From: a virus
Virus record (IMG/VR): IMGVR_UViG_3300037041_001145
Coordinates: 1-33,755 of that record
DNA length: 33,755 nt
Reading direction: 5' to 3' (one strand)
Below, in pieces: positions 8,390 through 16,154 of this stretch. The position numbers were made by a program, and so were the translations under genes. Below the pieces are notes generated by a model. It saw only the letters and a list, made by a program, of their open reading frames with translations, searched no databases and was not told where the DNA came from. Numbering within the stretch: the first letter of the stretch is position 1; each line of letters opens with the position of its first letter.

Positions 8390-10057
8390 TTAAAACAGTC
8401 CTGGACCTGGTCTCTCTCCTCTCAATGGAAGTGGAGGAAATTCAACCGGAACCTCACATTCAGTTTCACAACTAAAGTTTTCAATTTCACATACACCACA
8501 GTTGTCTAACCAAAATGAAGTAGCTTGATTGAATGCAATAAGATTAGTTACATCTGTTGCTACAACTTGTAACAAGTATTGATCAGCATCAAATGTACCA
8601 CTTGGGTTATTATGACGTGGAACACTATGTTGTAAATATGATTGATAGTATAATGCATTACGGTTAATTGCAGATACAATTTGGTTTCCTTGAGTAATCT
8701 CACGGATACGGAAATCAGAATGTAAGAAGTTTTGTCTATAAGATTCTGACAATGTTAAGTCACGTAAGATTGTTTCTCCTAAACCATTTGCTTGTGAACC
8801 TAAACACTCATGAACTACACAGATTCCATCAAATGTACATGGATCACCGTTTAAGTCTACTTCAGAAGCATATAATCTAACTGGTTCTTTTTCATAGAAA
8901 TCAGATAATTGGAATGTACAATCACCAAATTTAGTATCAACATAAGCACCATTAAAGATCATACCTGCACATGCACCATCTACGTGTCCTGGAGATACAT
9001 AATTATCCCAAGTATCACCACCAACTGTAATCAAATCAGCTGCAGAAGTTCCTGGTTGGTACCAAAGTACACCAGCTTCATCTTGTATAATAATCTGTAC
9101 AAATGGGTTTACTACTGGGTAACGTAAAATTGCATTAGCCCATAAGATATATACTTCAGTAGAATCAACAGCAACTGGTGCAATTGAACCTGCTGGACAA
9201 CATCCTGTGTAAGCTTCAGCAATATAGTATGCATTGTGATTCAAGTAACGTAAAGCAGGAGAACCTTTAATATCAATACGTAATGAATAAGTTTCACCAC
9301 ACATAAATTCTTTACAACAGTTAACACCACCTGATCCTGTAATTGGATCTACATTAGCAGTAGTAACATCAAGTACTTCAAACTCAAATGTTGAACCATC
9401 ACCAGGTACTGTTAAAATATCACCAATCTCATATCCTTTACCAATTGCTTGACCAAAGCTCCAACTAGTAACTGCACCCATTCCATTAGTTGTAATTTCA
9501 ATTGTTGCACCTGTTCCAGCACCACCTGTTAATTCAACAATAGCATTAACTAAGTTTGGAGTTTGTCCATTAATTGGACCACCTGAATTACTCCAATTAA
9601 TAATACCACCACCCGCAGTCCAGAATGTTGAACCAACGTGAAGTACTTCATTTGTTGGCTCACATGGTATTACTGTGTAGAAACGTGATACATACTTAGG
9701 ATTGATCATCTTAGACTTGTTAGTCTCAACATAACCTCCGTGGAAAGGACCAATTTTGTCATTAGAATAAATTGCAGAACCTGCAAGCATTACATTACAA
9801 CATCCGTCAGGACTTCCTAAAGATAAGTTAGTTTTTGGATCAAAGTATCCAATATACCCACTGTAATAAGAACCATAAAAATTTTCTCCTAGAGTAGATA
9901 ATGTGTTCAATACATAAGTTGGTAAACCAGAAGTAGTTAAGAAACCATCAGTGGTTTGTGCTGGAGCAACTGTGCCATCAAGCAAAGTTACTGTTGTGTT
10001 AAGTGACCGTCCTGTTGCAAGGAATGTCTTCTTAAATGCGTGATTAAAATAAGCCAT
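8390..10057 (-). CDS. Abundant virion protein, candidate auxiliary capsid protein
   Basis: 555 residues starting MAYFNHAFKKTFLATGRSL. Mixed alpha/beta with paired cysteines (DGCCNVML, GVNCCKEFMC, YTGCCPAG) and a C-terminal LDNCGVCEIENFSCETEC before a proline-rich tail. Arginine is often coded by CGT here and in the capsid gene, while AGA dominates in most neighbours; with a dedicated terminator and a possible promoter this points to high expression. Proteomics of crAss-like virions shows, as I recall, an auxiliary capsid protein encoded downstream of the capsid gene, and this is the best candidate by size and position. A tail-tube or neck role is the alternative. No enzyme motif is visible. 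Confidence 0.6.
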   Translation of the reverse strand: MAYFNHAFKKTFLATGRSLNTTVTLLDGTVAPAQTTDGFLTTSGLPTYVLNTLSTLGENFYGSYYSGYIGYFDPKTNLSLGSPDGCCNVMLAGSAIYSNDKIGPFHGGYVETNKSKMINPKYVSRFYTVIPCEPTNEVLHVGSTFWTAGGGIINWSNSGGPINGQTPNLVNAIVELTGGAGTGATIEITTNGMGAVTSWSFGQAIGKGYEIGDILTVPGDGSTFEFEVLDVTTANVDPITGSGGVNCCKEFMCGETYSLRIDIKGSPALRYLNHNAYYIAEAYTGCCPAGSIAPVAVDSTEVYILWANAILRYPVVNPFVQIIIQDEAGVLWYQPGTSAADLITVGGDTWDNYVSPGHVDGACAGMIFNGAYVDTKFGDCTFQLSDFYEKEPVRLYASEVDLNGDPCTFDGICVVHECLGSQANGLGETILRDLTLSESYRQNFLHSDFRIREITQGNQIVSAINRNALYYQSYLQHSVPRHNNPSGTFDADQYLLQVVATDVTNLIAFNQATSFWLDNCGVCEIENFSCETECEVPVEFPPLPLRGERPGPGLF

Positions 10058-10087
10058 TGTGTTTTTTTTAATTTATAAATATATAAT

Positions 10088-10118
10088 ATAATATAATAAA
10101 ATAATCTGACTTATCAAA
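10088..10118 (-). promoter_or_regulatory. Candidate promoter for the 555-aa virion gene
   Basis: Minus strand: TTTG (10115-10118), 19 bases, then TATATTAT (10088-10095), six of eight bases matching TAnnTTTG. A second near-match, TATATTTA, lies at 10076-10083. The stretch between this ATG and the upstream stop is nearly pure A+T. Confidence 0.35.
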
Positions 10119-10586
10119 TTATTTTAAGAATAAAAGTTTGTATTTAGTAGAATTGATAGAATCTTTTACAAGATCTAAGTTATTTACAATTTCAGAATAA
10201 GGCATCATACCTTGTAATTTGTTAATTGAATTATACATATCTCTAAGATATCCTACACCATCTGCTACTGTATCTAAAGTTCTAATAGGCATTTCAGTAT
10301 AAGTTAATATCTTTTCAGCCGTACCCTGATATCCTTCAACTAATGTATCAGCATGATCATGTAGTCCTTCATAGAATGACCCAAGAGCTGTGTGTGCTGC
10401 AAAAGATCCATCTCCTGTAACTTTTAAATGAAGCTTATGAAAACTTATTGCAGCATTCATCATTTCTGTAGCACAAGCTGCTGTCATAGTATCTAATGAA
10501 CTACCACCAACTCCAGTATTAGGTTGAGGTCTACTAATGGTTTTTGTAGGCTCAGGATTTCTTTTTAACATTCTAGATTGTTCCAT
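10119..10586 (-). CDS. Dps/ferritin-like four-helix protein (DUF5856-like)
   Basis: 155 residues. After a 25-residue basic, proline-rich leader come helices with FHKLHLKVTGDGSFAAHTAL (residues 49-68) and then FYEGLHDHADTLVE (71-84). This H..H, H..L..FY, D..xE spacing is that of Dps/ferritin-like helices, in which such histidines and acids bind iron; a related phage family of unknown function (DUF5856, from memory) is found near structural genes of T4-like phages. It could be a virion component with a Dps-like fold, or bind metal to protect DNA. It sits between a ring protein and the abundant virion protein with a 5-base gap to the former. Fold call moderate; iron activity not shown. Confidence 0.65.
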   Translation of the reverse strand: MEQSRMLKRNPEPTKTISRPQPNTGVGGSSLDTMTAACATEMMNAAISFHKLHLKVTGDGSFAAHTALGSFYEGLHDHADTLVEGYQGTAEKILTYTEMPIRTLDTVADGVGYLRDMYNSINKLQGMMPYSEIVNNLDLVKDSINSTKYKLLFLK

Positions 10587-10591
10587 TTTTT

Positions 10592-11290
10592 TTAATTATT
10601 GCGTTCTGCACCTTCTGATCCTCTAGAGAATTGATTACCTGACTCAATATCTCCTGCAAGTATACTTGCTGCTTCATCTATTATTATTTCAATTATATCA
10701 TCTTTAAACTCACATTGTACATTGTTTAAAGTTGTTTGCCCGGTATAAGGATCGGTACATCCCTGTACTTCAATTCTTACTGGTTGTCTATAGTATGTAA
10801 GTTCAGAACTACTAATAAGAAAATCTTCATTAGTGTAAATATTTACAAAATTATTTTTAAGAGTAGCAAAAGTTTCTGCCCATTCAAAGCTTGGCTTTTT
10901 TGCATCATCTCTTAATAATTGATTTAGGTTAGCTTCTTCTACAAGATAAATAACCATGCGTCTGTCATTACAACATTCATTTTTTGCATAAGCATCAACT
11001 CTTTTCCATTGTAAATAATTTTCTGGAATTGGTCCTGAATAAAATAATTGTTGATTTGTAACATTTAAAGGTTCAGTATTTAACAATACTTGTAAGTCAT
11101 CTATTCTTCTAGTAGATTGCTCATCACCTTCTTTAACAATGTTCATACCATGAAGTTGTCTTCTAGTCCACTCAACTTGAGCTTTATTAAATGCTTCAAC
11201 TACTTGCCAACATTCAATGTTGTCATAGTCTTGACTATCTAATTTATTTAGACGCTGTTTAATCTTTATAGTAAGTACACTGTTTTGCAT
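10592..11290 (-). CDS. Ring/head-tail connector protein, crAss-like family
   Basis: 232 residues. The N-terminal helical part contains YDNIECWQVVEAFNKAQVEW, a motif I recognise in a conserved crAss-like neck protein, followed by QLFYSGPIPENYLQWKRVDA and a beta segment with PVRIEVQGC. The C-terminus is acidic and ends in a disordered Gly/Ser/Glu tail. A short N-terminal helix bundle plus beta domain resembles the gp6/gp15-type connectors of other tailed phages that sit just below the portal. It is 5 bases upstream of the Dps-like gene and 6 bases after the small-protein island. Connector role inferred from family memory and context. Confidence 0.65.
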   Translation of the reverse strand: MQNSVLTIKIKQRLNKLDSQDYDNIECWQVVEAFNKAQVEWTRRQLHGMNIVKEGDEQSTRRIDDLQVLLNTEPLNVTNQQLFYSGPIPENYLQWKRVDAYAKNECCNDRRMVIYLVEEANLNQLLRDDAKKPSFEWAETFATLKNNFVNIYTNEDFLISSSELTYYRQPVRIEVQGCTDPYTGQTTLNNVQCEFKDDIIEIIIDEAASILAGDIESGNQFSRGSEGAERNN

Positions 11291-11296
11291 GTCTTA

Positions 11297-11725
11297 TTAT
11301 TTTTTACGTGCATTCTTCTTAGCACCAGCAATTCTATCAGCTGCAGTTGCTTTATTGTATGGAGGAGCTAGTGCAGCAAACTTAGTTGATTTAGTTGCTC
11401 CACCTTTCTTTTGATACGGTCTACCTTCATACTGTCTACCTTGATTTTCCATTTCTTTTATTTGAGCCATATCAGTAGCATAGGCTTTATCAAAATCTCC
11501 TTTTGGTCCATATTTTATATTTGCTTTTTGTGCAGCATAGGCTCTTGCTGTAGCCTTGTCTACGGAATTTTGAAAACTTTTATCCATTGGACCAGCTATT
11601 ATACCAGTCTGAGCTTTAGGTAATTTCTTTTTAAATGACTTCATAGCAATATCAGCTTTTTTATTAGCTGTTGCTTTATTATCATTAAATACTATTAAAG
11701 CACTTTTTGTAGTTTTACTTTTCAT
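11297..11725 (-). CDS. Small lysine/alanine-rich protein with KGGATK/APPYNKATAADRIAGAKK tail
   Basis: 142 residues, strongly basic (rich in Lys, Ala, Gly). The last 38 residues hold KKGGATKSTKFAALAPPYN followed by KATAADRIAGAKKNARKK, a C-terminal block I recall on many small basic crAss-like proteins. The middle (DKAYATDMAQIKEMENQGRQY) looks helical. No catalytic motif, membrane segment or cysteine is seen. It belongs to an island of six small genes between the post-capsid protein and a ring protein. A virion cargo or DNA-contact role is plausible because the charge would balance packaged DNA; this is inference. Confidence 0.6.
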   Translation of the reverse strand: MKSKTTKSALIVFNDNKATANKKADIAMKSFKKKLPKAQTGIIAGPMDKSFQNSVDKATARAYAAQKANIKYGPKGDFDKAYATDMAQIKEMENQGRQYEGRPYQKKGGATKSTKFAALAPPYNKATAADRIAGAKKNARKK

Positions 11726-11743
11726 AACTTAATATATTATAAT

Positions 11744-11962
11744 TTATCTTGTACCCATAGGAGTACATCCTATTCCTGATGCTTTTCTTACATATCCCGG
11801 AGGACATCCTTTTTGAACTGGAGCAGATGTAGATACACCACCAGTTTTAAGCATACGTCCTTGTTGTGTTCTTGGGTTATTACCGTATAGTGGTCCACCA
11901 ATTATTGACCCACCTGTTTCCATTTTTTGTCCGCCACATTTAGCGCATCCTAATTTTGCCAT
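11744..11962 (-). CDS. Small Cys/Gly-rich basic protein
   Basis: 72 residues. It opens with CAKCGGQKMETGGS (a CxxC pair and the KMxxGG element shared with the 259-residue neighbour), has GRMLKTGG in the middle, and ends with CPPGYVRKASGIGCTPMGTR, a second two-cysteine unit. The four cysteines could bind one zinc ion. Gaps to its neighbours are 18 and 12 bases. Function unknown; the shared GG elements tie it to the other proteins of the island. Confidence 0.55.
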   Translation of the reverse strand: MAKLGCAKCGGQKMETGGSIIGGPLYGNNPRTQQGRMLKTGGVSTSAPVQKGCPPGYVRKASGIGCTPMGTR

Positions 11963-11974
11963 GATATATTATTT

Positions 11975-12256
11975 TTAACAGTTCCATTTTCTCAAAGACT
12001 TATTAATCCTTGAGTTAGGATCATTAGCAGTCTTTGCACTTGTATTTACTTTTTTCATGCCTGACATCCGGGCACAAAATGATTTTCTTCTTTTAGCTGC
12101 TGTACTATCAGGTGCTAACTTAGATGGTTTAGTAGTTACAGCTGTTTTAAGTTTACTACCAGGATTAGCAGCTCTGTAACTTGCTACTCCTTTAGCATTT
12201 AACCCACCTGTAGAATTTTTGCCTTCTTTTCTTTGCCATGCTGGAGATTTTGCCAT
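11975..12256 (-). CDS. Conserved small basic phage protein (DUF6321-like)
   Basis: 93 residues, highly basic. The sequence SPAWQRKEGKNSTGGLNAKG, followed by SYRAANPGSKLK, AAKRRKSFCARMSGMKK and a RKWNC terminus, is a pattern I have seen in phages of many hosts, including cyanophages, and remember as a domain of unknown function (DUF6321, number from memory). The AKRRKSFCARM element suggests nucleic-acid contact. Its wide occurrence next to structural genes fits a virion-packaged protein. It ends 12 bases upstream of the Cys/Gly-rich gene and starts 2 bases past the stop of the 49-residue gene. Confidence 0.7.
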   Translation of the reverse strand: MAKSPAWQRKEGKNSTGGLNAKGVASYRAANPGSKLKTAVTTKPSKLAPDSTAAKRRKSFCARMSGMKKVNTSAKTANDPNSRINKSLRKWNC

Positions 12257-12258
12257 AA

Positions 12259-12408
12259 TTATCTTTTTTTAGCTATTGCTTTAAATGTTTTAGCCAATGC
12301 TTTTCTCTTAGGCGTACAAGTAGGTTTGGACATAGGAGTGCAGAAACCCTCATGTTTAGGGTTTACTGCCTTCTGCATCCATTTCTTATCTTTCTTAGCT
12401 ATAGCCAT
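12259..12408 (-). CDS. 49-residue basic protein with CTPMSKPTCTPKRKA motif
   Basis: ATG at 12406-12408, TAA at 12259-12261. The protein starts MAIAKKDKKWMQKAVNPKHE, continues GFCTPMSKPTCTPKRKALAK and ends in a lysine-rich helix. I recognise this short KW..A.NP.H.G.CTPM....CTP+RKALA pattern from crAss-like and other phages. Two cysteines flank a basic turn. Being shorter than 60 residues it is easily missed by gene callers, yet it fills the gap between its neighbours exactly (2 and 6 bases). Function unknown; likely the same class of virion-associated basic proteins. Confidence 0.7.
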   Translation of the reverse strand: MAIAKKDKKWMQKAVNPKHEGFCTPMSKPTCTPKRKALAKTFKAIAKKR

Positions 12409-12414
12409 GATTGA

Positions 12415-12615
12415 TTATTTTTTCTTCTTAACCTTTGCTTTTTTAACAGGAGCTTCAGTTGTAACATTTTCATTAGCTGCTTCTTCAGCATTTGCTACAA
12501 CTTCTTCAACTACTATTTCTTCAACAGCAGAAGTTTCTACTATTGCTTTATAATCAGGATTAAGAACATATTTTCCTGTTTTTTCTTCTTTGATATAAGC
12601 TGATACTTTTTCCAT
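12415..12615 (-). CDS. Small protein with acidic centre and lysine-rich end
   Basis: 66 residues from the ATG at 12615 (MEKVSAYIKEEKTGKYVLNP), chosen because it follows the upstream stop by one base; a start at 12642 would overlap that gene and add nine residues. After a short ordered part come a Val/Glu/Ala-rich helix (VEEIVVEEVVANAEEAANEN) and a VKKAKVKKKK tail. The charge split suggests a flexible linker or binding partner for the basic neighbours. No known family recognised. Confidence 0.5.
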   Translation of the reverse strand: MEKVSAYIKEEKTGKYVLNPDYKAIVETSAVEEIVVEEVVANAEEAANENVTTEAPVKKAKVKKKK

Positions 12616-12616
12616 C

Positions 12617-13396
12617 TTATTTAGTTTTTTTTGGTGATGCACATTTTGGTGCAGTTGATGTACCCCCTACTTTTCCTTTAGGAGAAGTAGACTTGATTGC
12701 ACCTTTAGAAATTGCTTTAGTAATACCACCTACTCTACCTGTTGCTTTTTTAGCAGCAGCAATCTTAGCATTAGCATTTACCATACCACCAGTTTTATAC
12801 ATTTTGGTAGCACCACCTTTTCTTCTACCAGGAATTGGAGCTATACCTACATTCTTAATATAATTTGACATATTAGTATCAGCTTCTGTTTTAGGTCCAT
12901 AGTCACCTAATATACCATATTTTTCATCCATAGTAATTTGTCTTGGTTTTCTTTCCGGCATTGGTTTTGGATTGTTGTTCATTCTACCACCCATTTGATA
13001 CATACCTCTATTAGCTTTATCAGTTGCTGGTCTAAGTGCACTACCACCCATTGCATACTTTTTCATTTTAGTAGCACCAACACTTGTACCATATTTTGCT
13101 TTAGATACTGATCCACTGCCTGTAGTTGTAGTACCTGACTTAGGATAGTTAATAGAATTATTTGAATCTTTAATATTAATAGCTTTTTTGTCTACTTCTA
13201 TTTTTATTCCTTTTTTTATTTCTCTTTTCTCTTTCCTTTTATCCATACCAGCTTTAATTGCTACTGCTGCAGCTCCAATAGAAGGAATTATTGTACCAAG
13301 TTTTCTTGCAAGATTAGCACTTTTACCTTGTTCTGAACCAGTAACTTTATCACCAGGTCCACCCTTTGCATACTTTTTTATTTTTGTTGTTGCCAT
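12617..13396 (-). CDS. Lysine/glycine-rich repeat protein with GGATKMYKTGG elements
   Basis: 259 residues, very basic and low in complexity. A short hydrophobic helix (GTIIPSIGAAAVAIKAG) lies near residues 34-50. A K-M-x-x-GG element recurs: TKMKKYAMGG, GMYQMGGR and KGGATKMYKTGG; the N-terminus has the related KKYAKGG. The C-terminus is Lys/Ser/Gly-rich and ends CASPKKTK. The repeated element is shared with the 72- and 142-residue products. It could be a head-internal protein that binds DNA or is injected with it, but nothing in the sequence proves that. The gene lies 12 bases after the post-capsid gene. Confidence 0.55.
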   Translation of the reverse strand: MATTKIKKYAKGGPGDKVTGSEQGKSANLARKLGTIIPSIGAAAVAIKAGMDKRKEKREIKKGIKIEVDKKAINIKDSNNSINYPKSGTTTTGSGSVSKAKYGTSVGATKMKKYAMGGSALRPATDKANRGMYQMGGRMNNNPKPMPERKPRQITMDEKYGILGDYGPKTEADTNMSNYIKNVGIAPIPGRRKGGATKMYKTGGMVNANAKIAAAKKATGRVGGITKAISKGAIKSTSPKGKVGGTSTAPKCASPKKTK

Positions 13397-13408
13397 TTTA
13401 TTTTAAAT

Positions 13409-14425
13409 TTAAGAGTTCCACAATTTTTCAATCTTTGTATTAAGATCCTTTAAAACATCTTCATTTAAAGGGTTCTTTAAATACTCAATTACATCTGATG
13501 TGTTTCTACCTAACATTGCACTTGATTGTGTATGATAGATATGACCATCTGACTTATTTATAATATACTTAAAAAATATGGAATCTTTTACAATTGCTTT
13601 AATTTTTAATGATTCCATGTCTAAAGCTGCAGCAGTTAAGAAACCTTGTGCAGCTCTTTCCTTGTTACCTTCTGACCCTTCACCATTTATATGCTTATCC
13701 ATATTATCATAAATAACATCATTTGGTGTATGTTTTTTATATTGTACACTAGCTGTATCTACTGCTTTTGCAATGTAGAATAATTTAGTGCTATTCTTAT
13801 CAAATAATTTTTGAAGTTCAGCAAGTGCTCTGTTACGTAATTTTTTAATCTCAGTTTTAGCTCCTGCTGTTTCTTGAGCTTTATCAAGATAAAATTTTGG
13901 TGGCACTGCTTTAGATCTTGCTTCATCATAGCTACGTGCTACTAATGAAAATCCTCCAGCTTCAATTGCATATAATTTAATTCTATCAAATGGATCTTGT
14001 GCATTTAAATATAAAGGCTCATTACCACATGATAAATATATCTTATTCCAGAAGTCAGCGTTATCAGGTCTTAATAATTTTACATTATTCCAAAATAACG
14101 GATCTGTAATTTCAAGTACATTAGCTGCTAATTCTCTTTCTAATTCTGCAACTGCTGTTCTTATTTCTTTGACTTTTGCCTCTCTTTGTTCAACAGTCAT
14201 AAGTCTAATCTCCGGTGCAAATTCATTTAGTCCTGTGACATATTGTATTACACCATTTTTTTCTAAACATGCTAATTGTTCTGTATGAGTTACTCCATCA
14301 AAAAGAGATAGTCCATAAGATTCTAATCCCATGTTAGATACTGAATTGTCAAAATATGGTTTGATAGATACTGCAGTTTTACGTGTTTCTCTTGTTTCAA
14401 CCATTGTAAAATTTGTTGCTTCCAT
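13409..14425 (-). CDS. Conserved post-capsid protein of crAss-like phages, function unknown
   Basis: 338 residues, mostly helical, with charged coiled-coil stretches (EQREAKVKEIRTAVAELERE and KTEIKKLRNRALAELQKLFD). The N-terminus is MEATNFTMVETRETRKTAVS; a second Met at residue 8 is a possible start. It is directly downstream of the capsid gene and its terminator, where crAss-like genomes encode a conserved protein of this general kind. Expression probably depends on read-through of the hairpin at 14459-14492, since the 33 bases before the ATG hold no promoter box I can see. A head-internal or assembly role is guesswork. Confidence 0.55.
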   Translation of the reverse strand: MEATNFTMVETRETRKTAVSIKPYFDNSVSNMGLESYGLSLFDGVTHTEQLACLEKNGVIQYVTGLNEFAPEIRLMTVEQREAKVKEIRTAVAELERELAANVLEITDPLFWNNVKLLRPDNADFWNKIYLSCGNEPLYLNAQDPFDRIKLYAIEAGGFSLVARSYDEARSKAVPPKFYLDKAQETAGAKTEIKKLRNRALAELQKLFDKNSTKLFYIAKAVDTASVQYKKHTPNDVIYDNMDKHINGEGSEGNKERAAQGFLTAAALDMESLKIKAIVKDSIFFKYIINKSDGHIYHTQSSAMLGRNTSDVIEYLKNPLNEDVLKDLNTKIEKLWNS

Positions 14426-14458
14426 TTTGTTGTTGGTTTTTAATATTGGTTTTTAAAA

Positions 14459-14492
14459 ATAAAAAAATGAGAAGGACAATAAGTCCCTCTCA
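14459..14492 (-). terminator. Strong terminator/attenuator after the major capsid gene
   Basis: On the minus strand TGAGAGGGAC pairs with GTCCTTCTCA (one mismatch) around a five-base loop, followed by seven Ts and more T-rich sequence. It begins about 15 bases past the capsid stop codon. No promoter is visible between it and the next gene. Confidence 0.85.
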
Positions 14493-14507
14493 CTTGTTTT
14501 TGATATA

Positions 14508-16124
14508 TTAGAATGATCCACCAGTGATTGGATTTCTCATAACAATCTTAAGAACCTTAGTAGGATCTTTAACCCAAATAGCAGGCATTGTTTGAGACAT
14601 CATTACACGGTATCCATTGAATTGTCCAGAAGACTGGAATCCTTGAGTACGTCCCATGTAGTCCATAGTACCATTTTGGTACCACCACTTCAATTGGTTA
14701 TCCCAAGAAAGTTTCAATAAGTAGATATTATCATTTGTGTTATCAGTGATATCAAAGATAATGAATGAATAAGAAGATAATGGGAAACCATCAATGATTG
14801 GGTTTTCAATATCATTTGTATGAACATTATCAAATGCTGGATTCAATACAAATTTCACGTTAGCCAAGAATGGAATAACATAAGAAGTGTAAGCAAATCC
14901 AAAATTCAAGTCCATTCCTTTACCAGTGATTGCACCTATGTCAGCTGCTTGAATCAAAAGACCAGAAGAAACTGCTTCTCTACGGATAGCTTCATTCACT
15001 AAACGCATTCCACCCATACCTGTTTGTACTACTAGAGAACGCTTAGGATCTGGACCTTGGAATTCAACTTTACCATTGAAGAAGTTGTAGATCTCTCCAC
15101 GGAATAAATCAAGTGTAAAGTTATTCTTATTGTAAATACGTTTGAAAGAGTTATCTAACTGTTTCCAAAGACCCACTGATAATCTAATATCATCTGGACC
15201 ATCTTGACGTACTCTACCTCCTTGACCCCACATTAAGTAAGTCTCAATATCAGATGCTACCTTAGAAAGGTGAGCAGCTTCCATATTTGTCAAGAAAGTT
15301 CTTGAAAGATCTCCGTTATCAAAAGCTTTCTTTACAGAATCTTTACCCATAACTTTAACCATATCCTCTAATGAGGTAATTGATGGATCAATAGTCTTGT
15401 TAAATGATCTCCAGATTTCAGTTACAGGAACTGTTCCATCTGCATTCATTCCACCTTTGATCATCAAATCTGCACGTGATGAAATAGAATAATGTACGTG
15501 AGCCTCAGCACCTCCAACATAGTTGTAGAATTCACGGAATCCTGCATTAGTGATGATGTCAGAGAATCTCTCACCATATTCACCTCTTGCTGAACCTTTA
15601 CGGAATATCTTAGTACCGTTAGACAAGTACTTATTATCTAAGTATTTGTAGTTATCATTATTAACTAACTGAACAGTATAGATAAATCCATCACCAATTG
15701 GAAGAATATCCTCTTGTGTAACATACATCTCTACACCATTGTATTTGTCATATGTTAAGATATCACCATGACCAAACTCACGTCTGTTAATCTTGATTTT
15801 AAATGTAGAACCATCTACACCTTTGAAATCATTAGCTGGTTCAATATCTTCAATGATGTATGGTAAATCAATAGAGACTGGAGTCTGCCATTTGTACTCA
15901 CCACGAGCATTGTCAACCATGATTACATTTTTTCCTCCAAAAGAGGACATTTGATAAAGAGGCATTTCTACTTTCTGTGCCATAGCCCAAAGGTCTACTG
16001 GGCCCAGATCCATAGGTTCTGCATTCTTCAACATGTTTGTTAAGTGGTATGAATCTACGTGGGACGATGCATTGTATGCTGTGTCACGGAGGAATATACC
16101 ATTGTTTAAAACTGGAGTTGCCAT
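14508..16124 (-). CDS. Major capsid protein (HK97 fold), crAss-like
   Basis: 538 residues starting MATPVLNNGIFLRDTAYNAS. The sequence (DLWAMAQKVEMPLYQMSSFG, KWQTPVSIDLPYIIEDIEP, the VGGAEAHVHYSIS segment and an LSSYSFIIFDITDN C-terminal part) is what I recognise as the crAss-like major capsid protein. It would adopt the HK97 fold with an insertion domain and form the icosahedral head. Context agrees: scaffold-like gene and portal upstream. CGT arginine codons are used more than in most neighbours, as expected for the most abundant protein, and a strong terminator follows. The ATG is preceded by an A-rich leader without a Shine-Dalgarno site. Confidence 0.92.
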   Translation of the reverse strand: MATPVLNNGIFLRDTAYNASSHVDSYHLTNMLKNAEPMDLGPVDLWAMAQKVEMPLYQMSSFGGKNVIMVDNARGEYKWQTPVSIDLPYIIEDIEPANDFKGVDGSTFKIKINRREFGHGDILTYDKYNGVEMYVTQEDILPIGDGFIYTVQLVNNDNYKYLDNKYLSNGTKIFRKGSARGEYGERFSDIITNAGFREFYNYVGGAEAHVHYSISSRADLMIKGGMNADGTVPVTEIWRSFNKTIDPSITSLEDMVKVMGKDSVKKAFDNGDLSRTFLTNMEAAHLSKVASDIETYLMWGQGGRVRQDGPDDIRLSVGLWKQLDNSFKRIYNKNNFTLDLFRGEIYNFFNGKVEFQGPDPKRSLVVQTGMGGMRLVNEAIRREAVSSGLLIQAADIGAITGKGMDLNFGFAYTSYVIPFLANVKFVLNPAFDNVHTNDIENPIIDGFPLSSYSFIIFDITDNTNDNIYLLKLSWDNQLKWWYQNGTMDYMGRTQGFQSSGQFNGYRVMMSQTMPAIWVKDPTKVLKIVMRNPITGGSF

Positions 16125-16154
16125 TTGTATTTATTTGTTAATTGTTACTATTTA

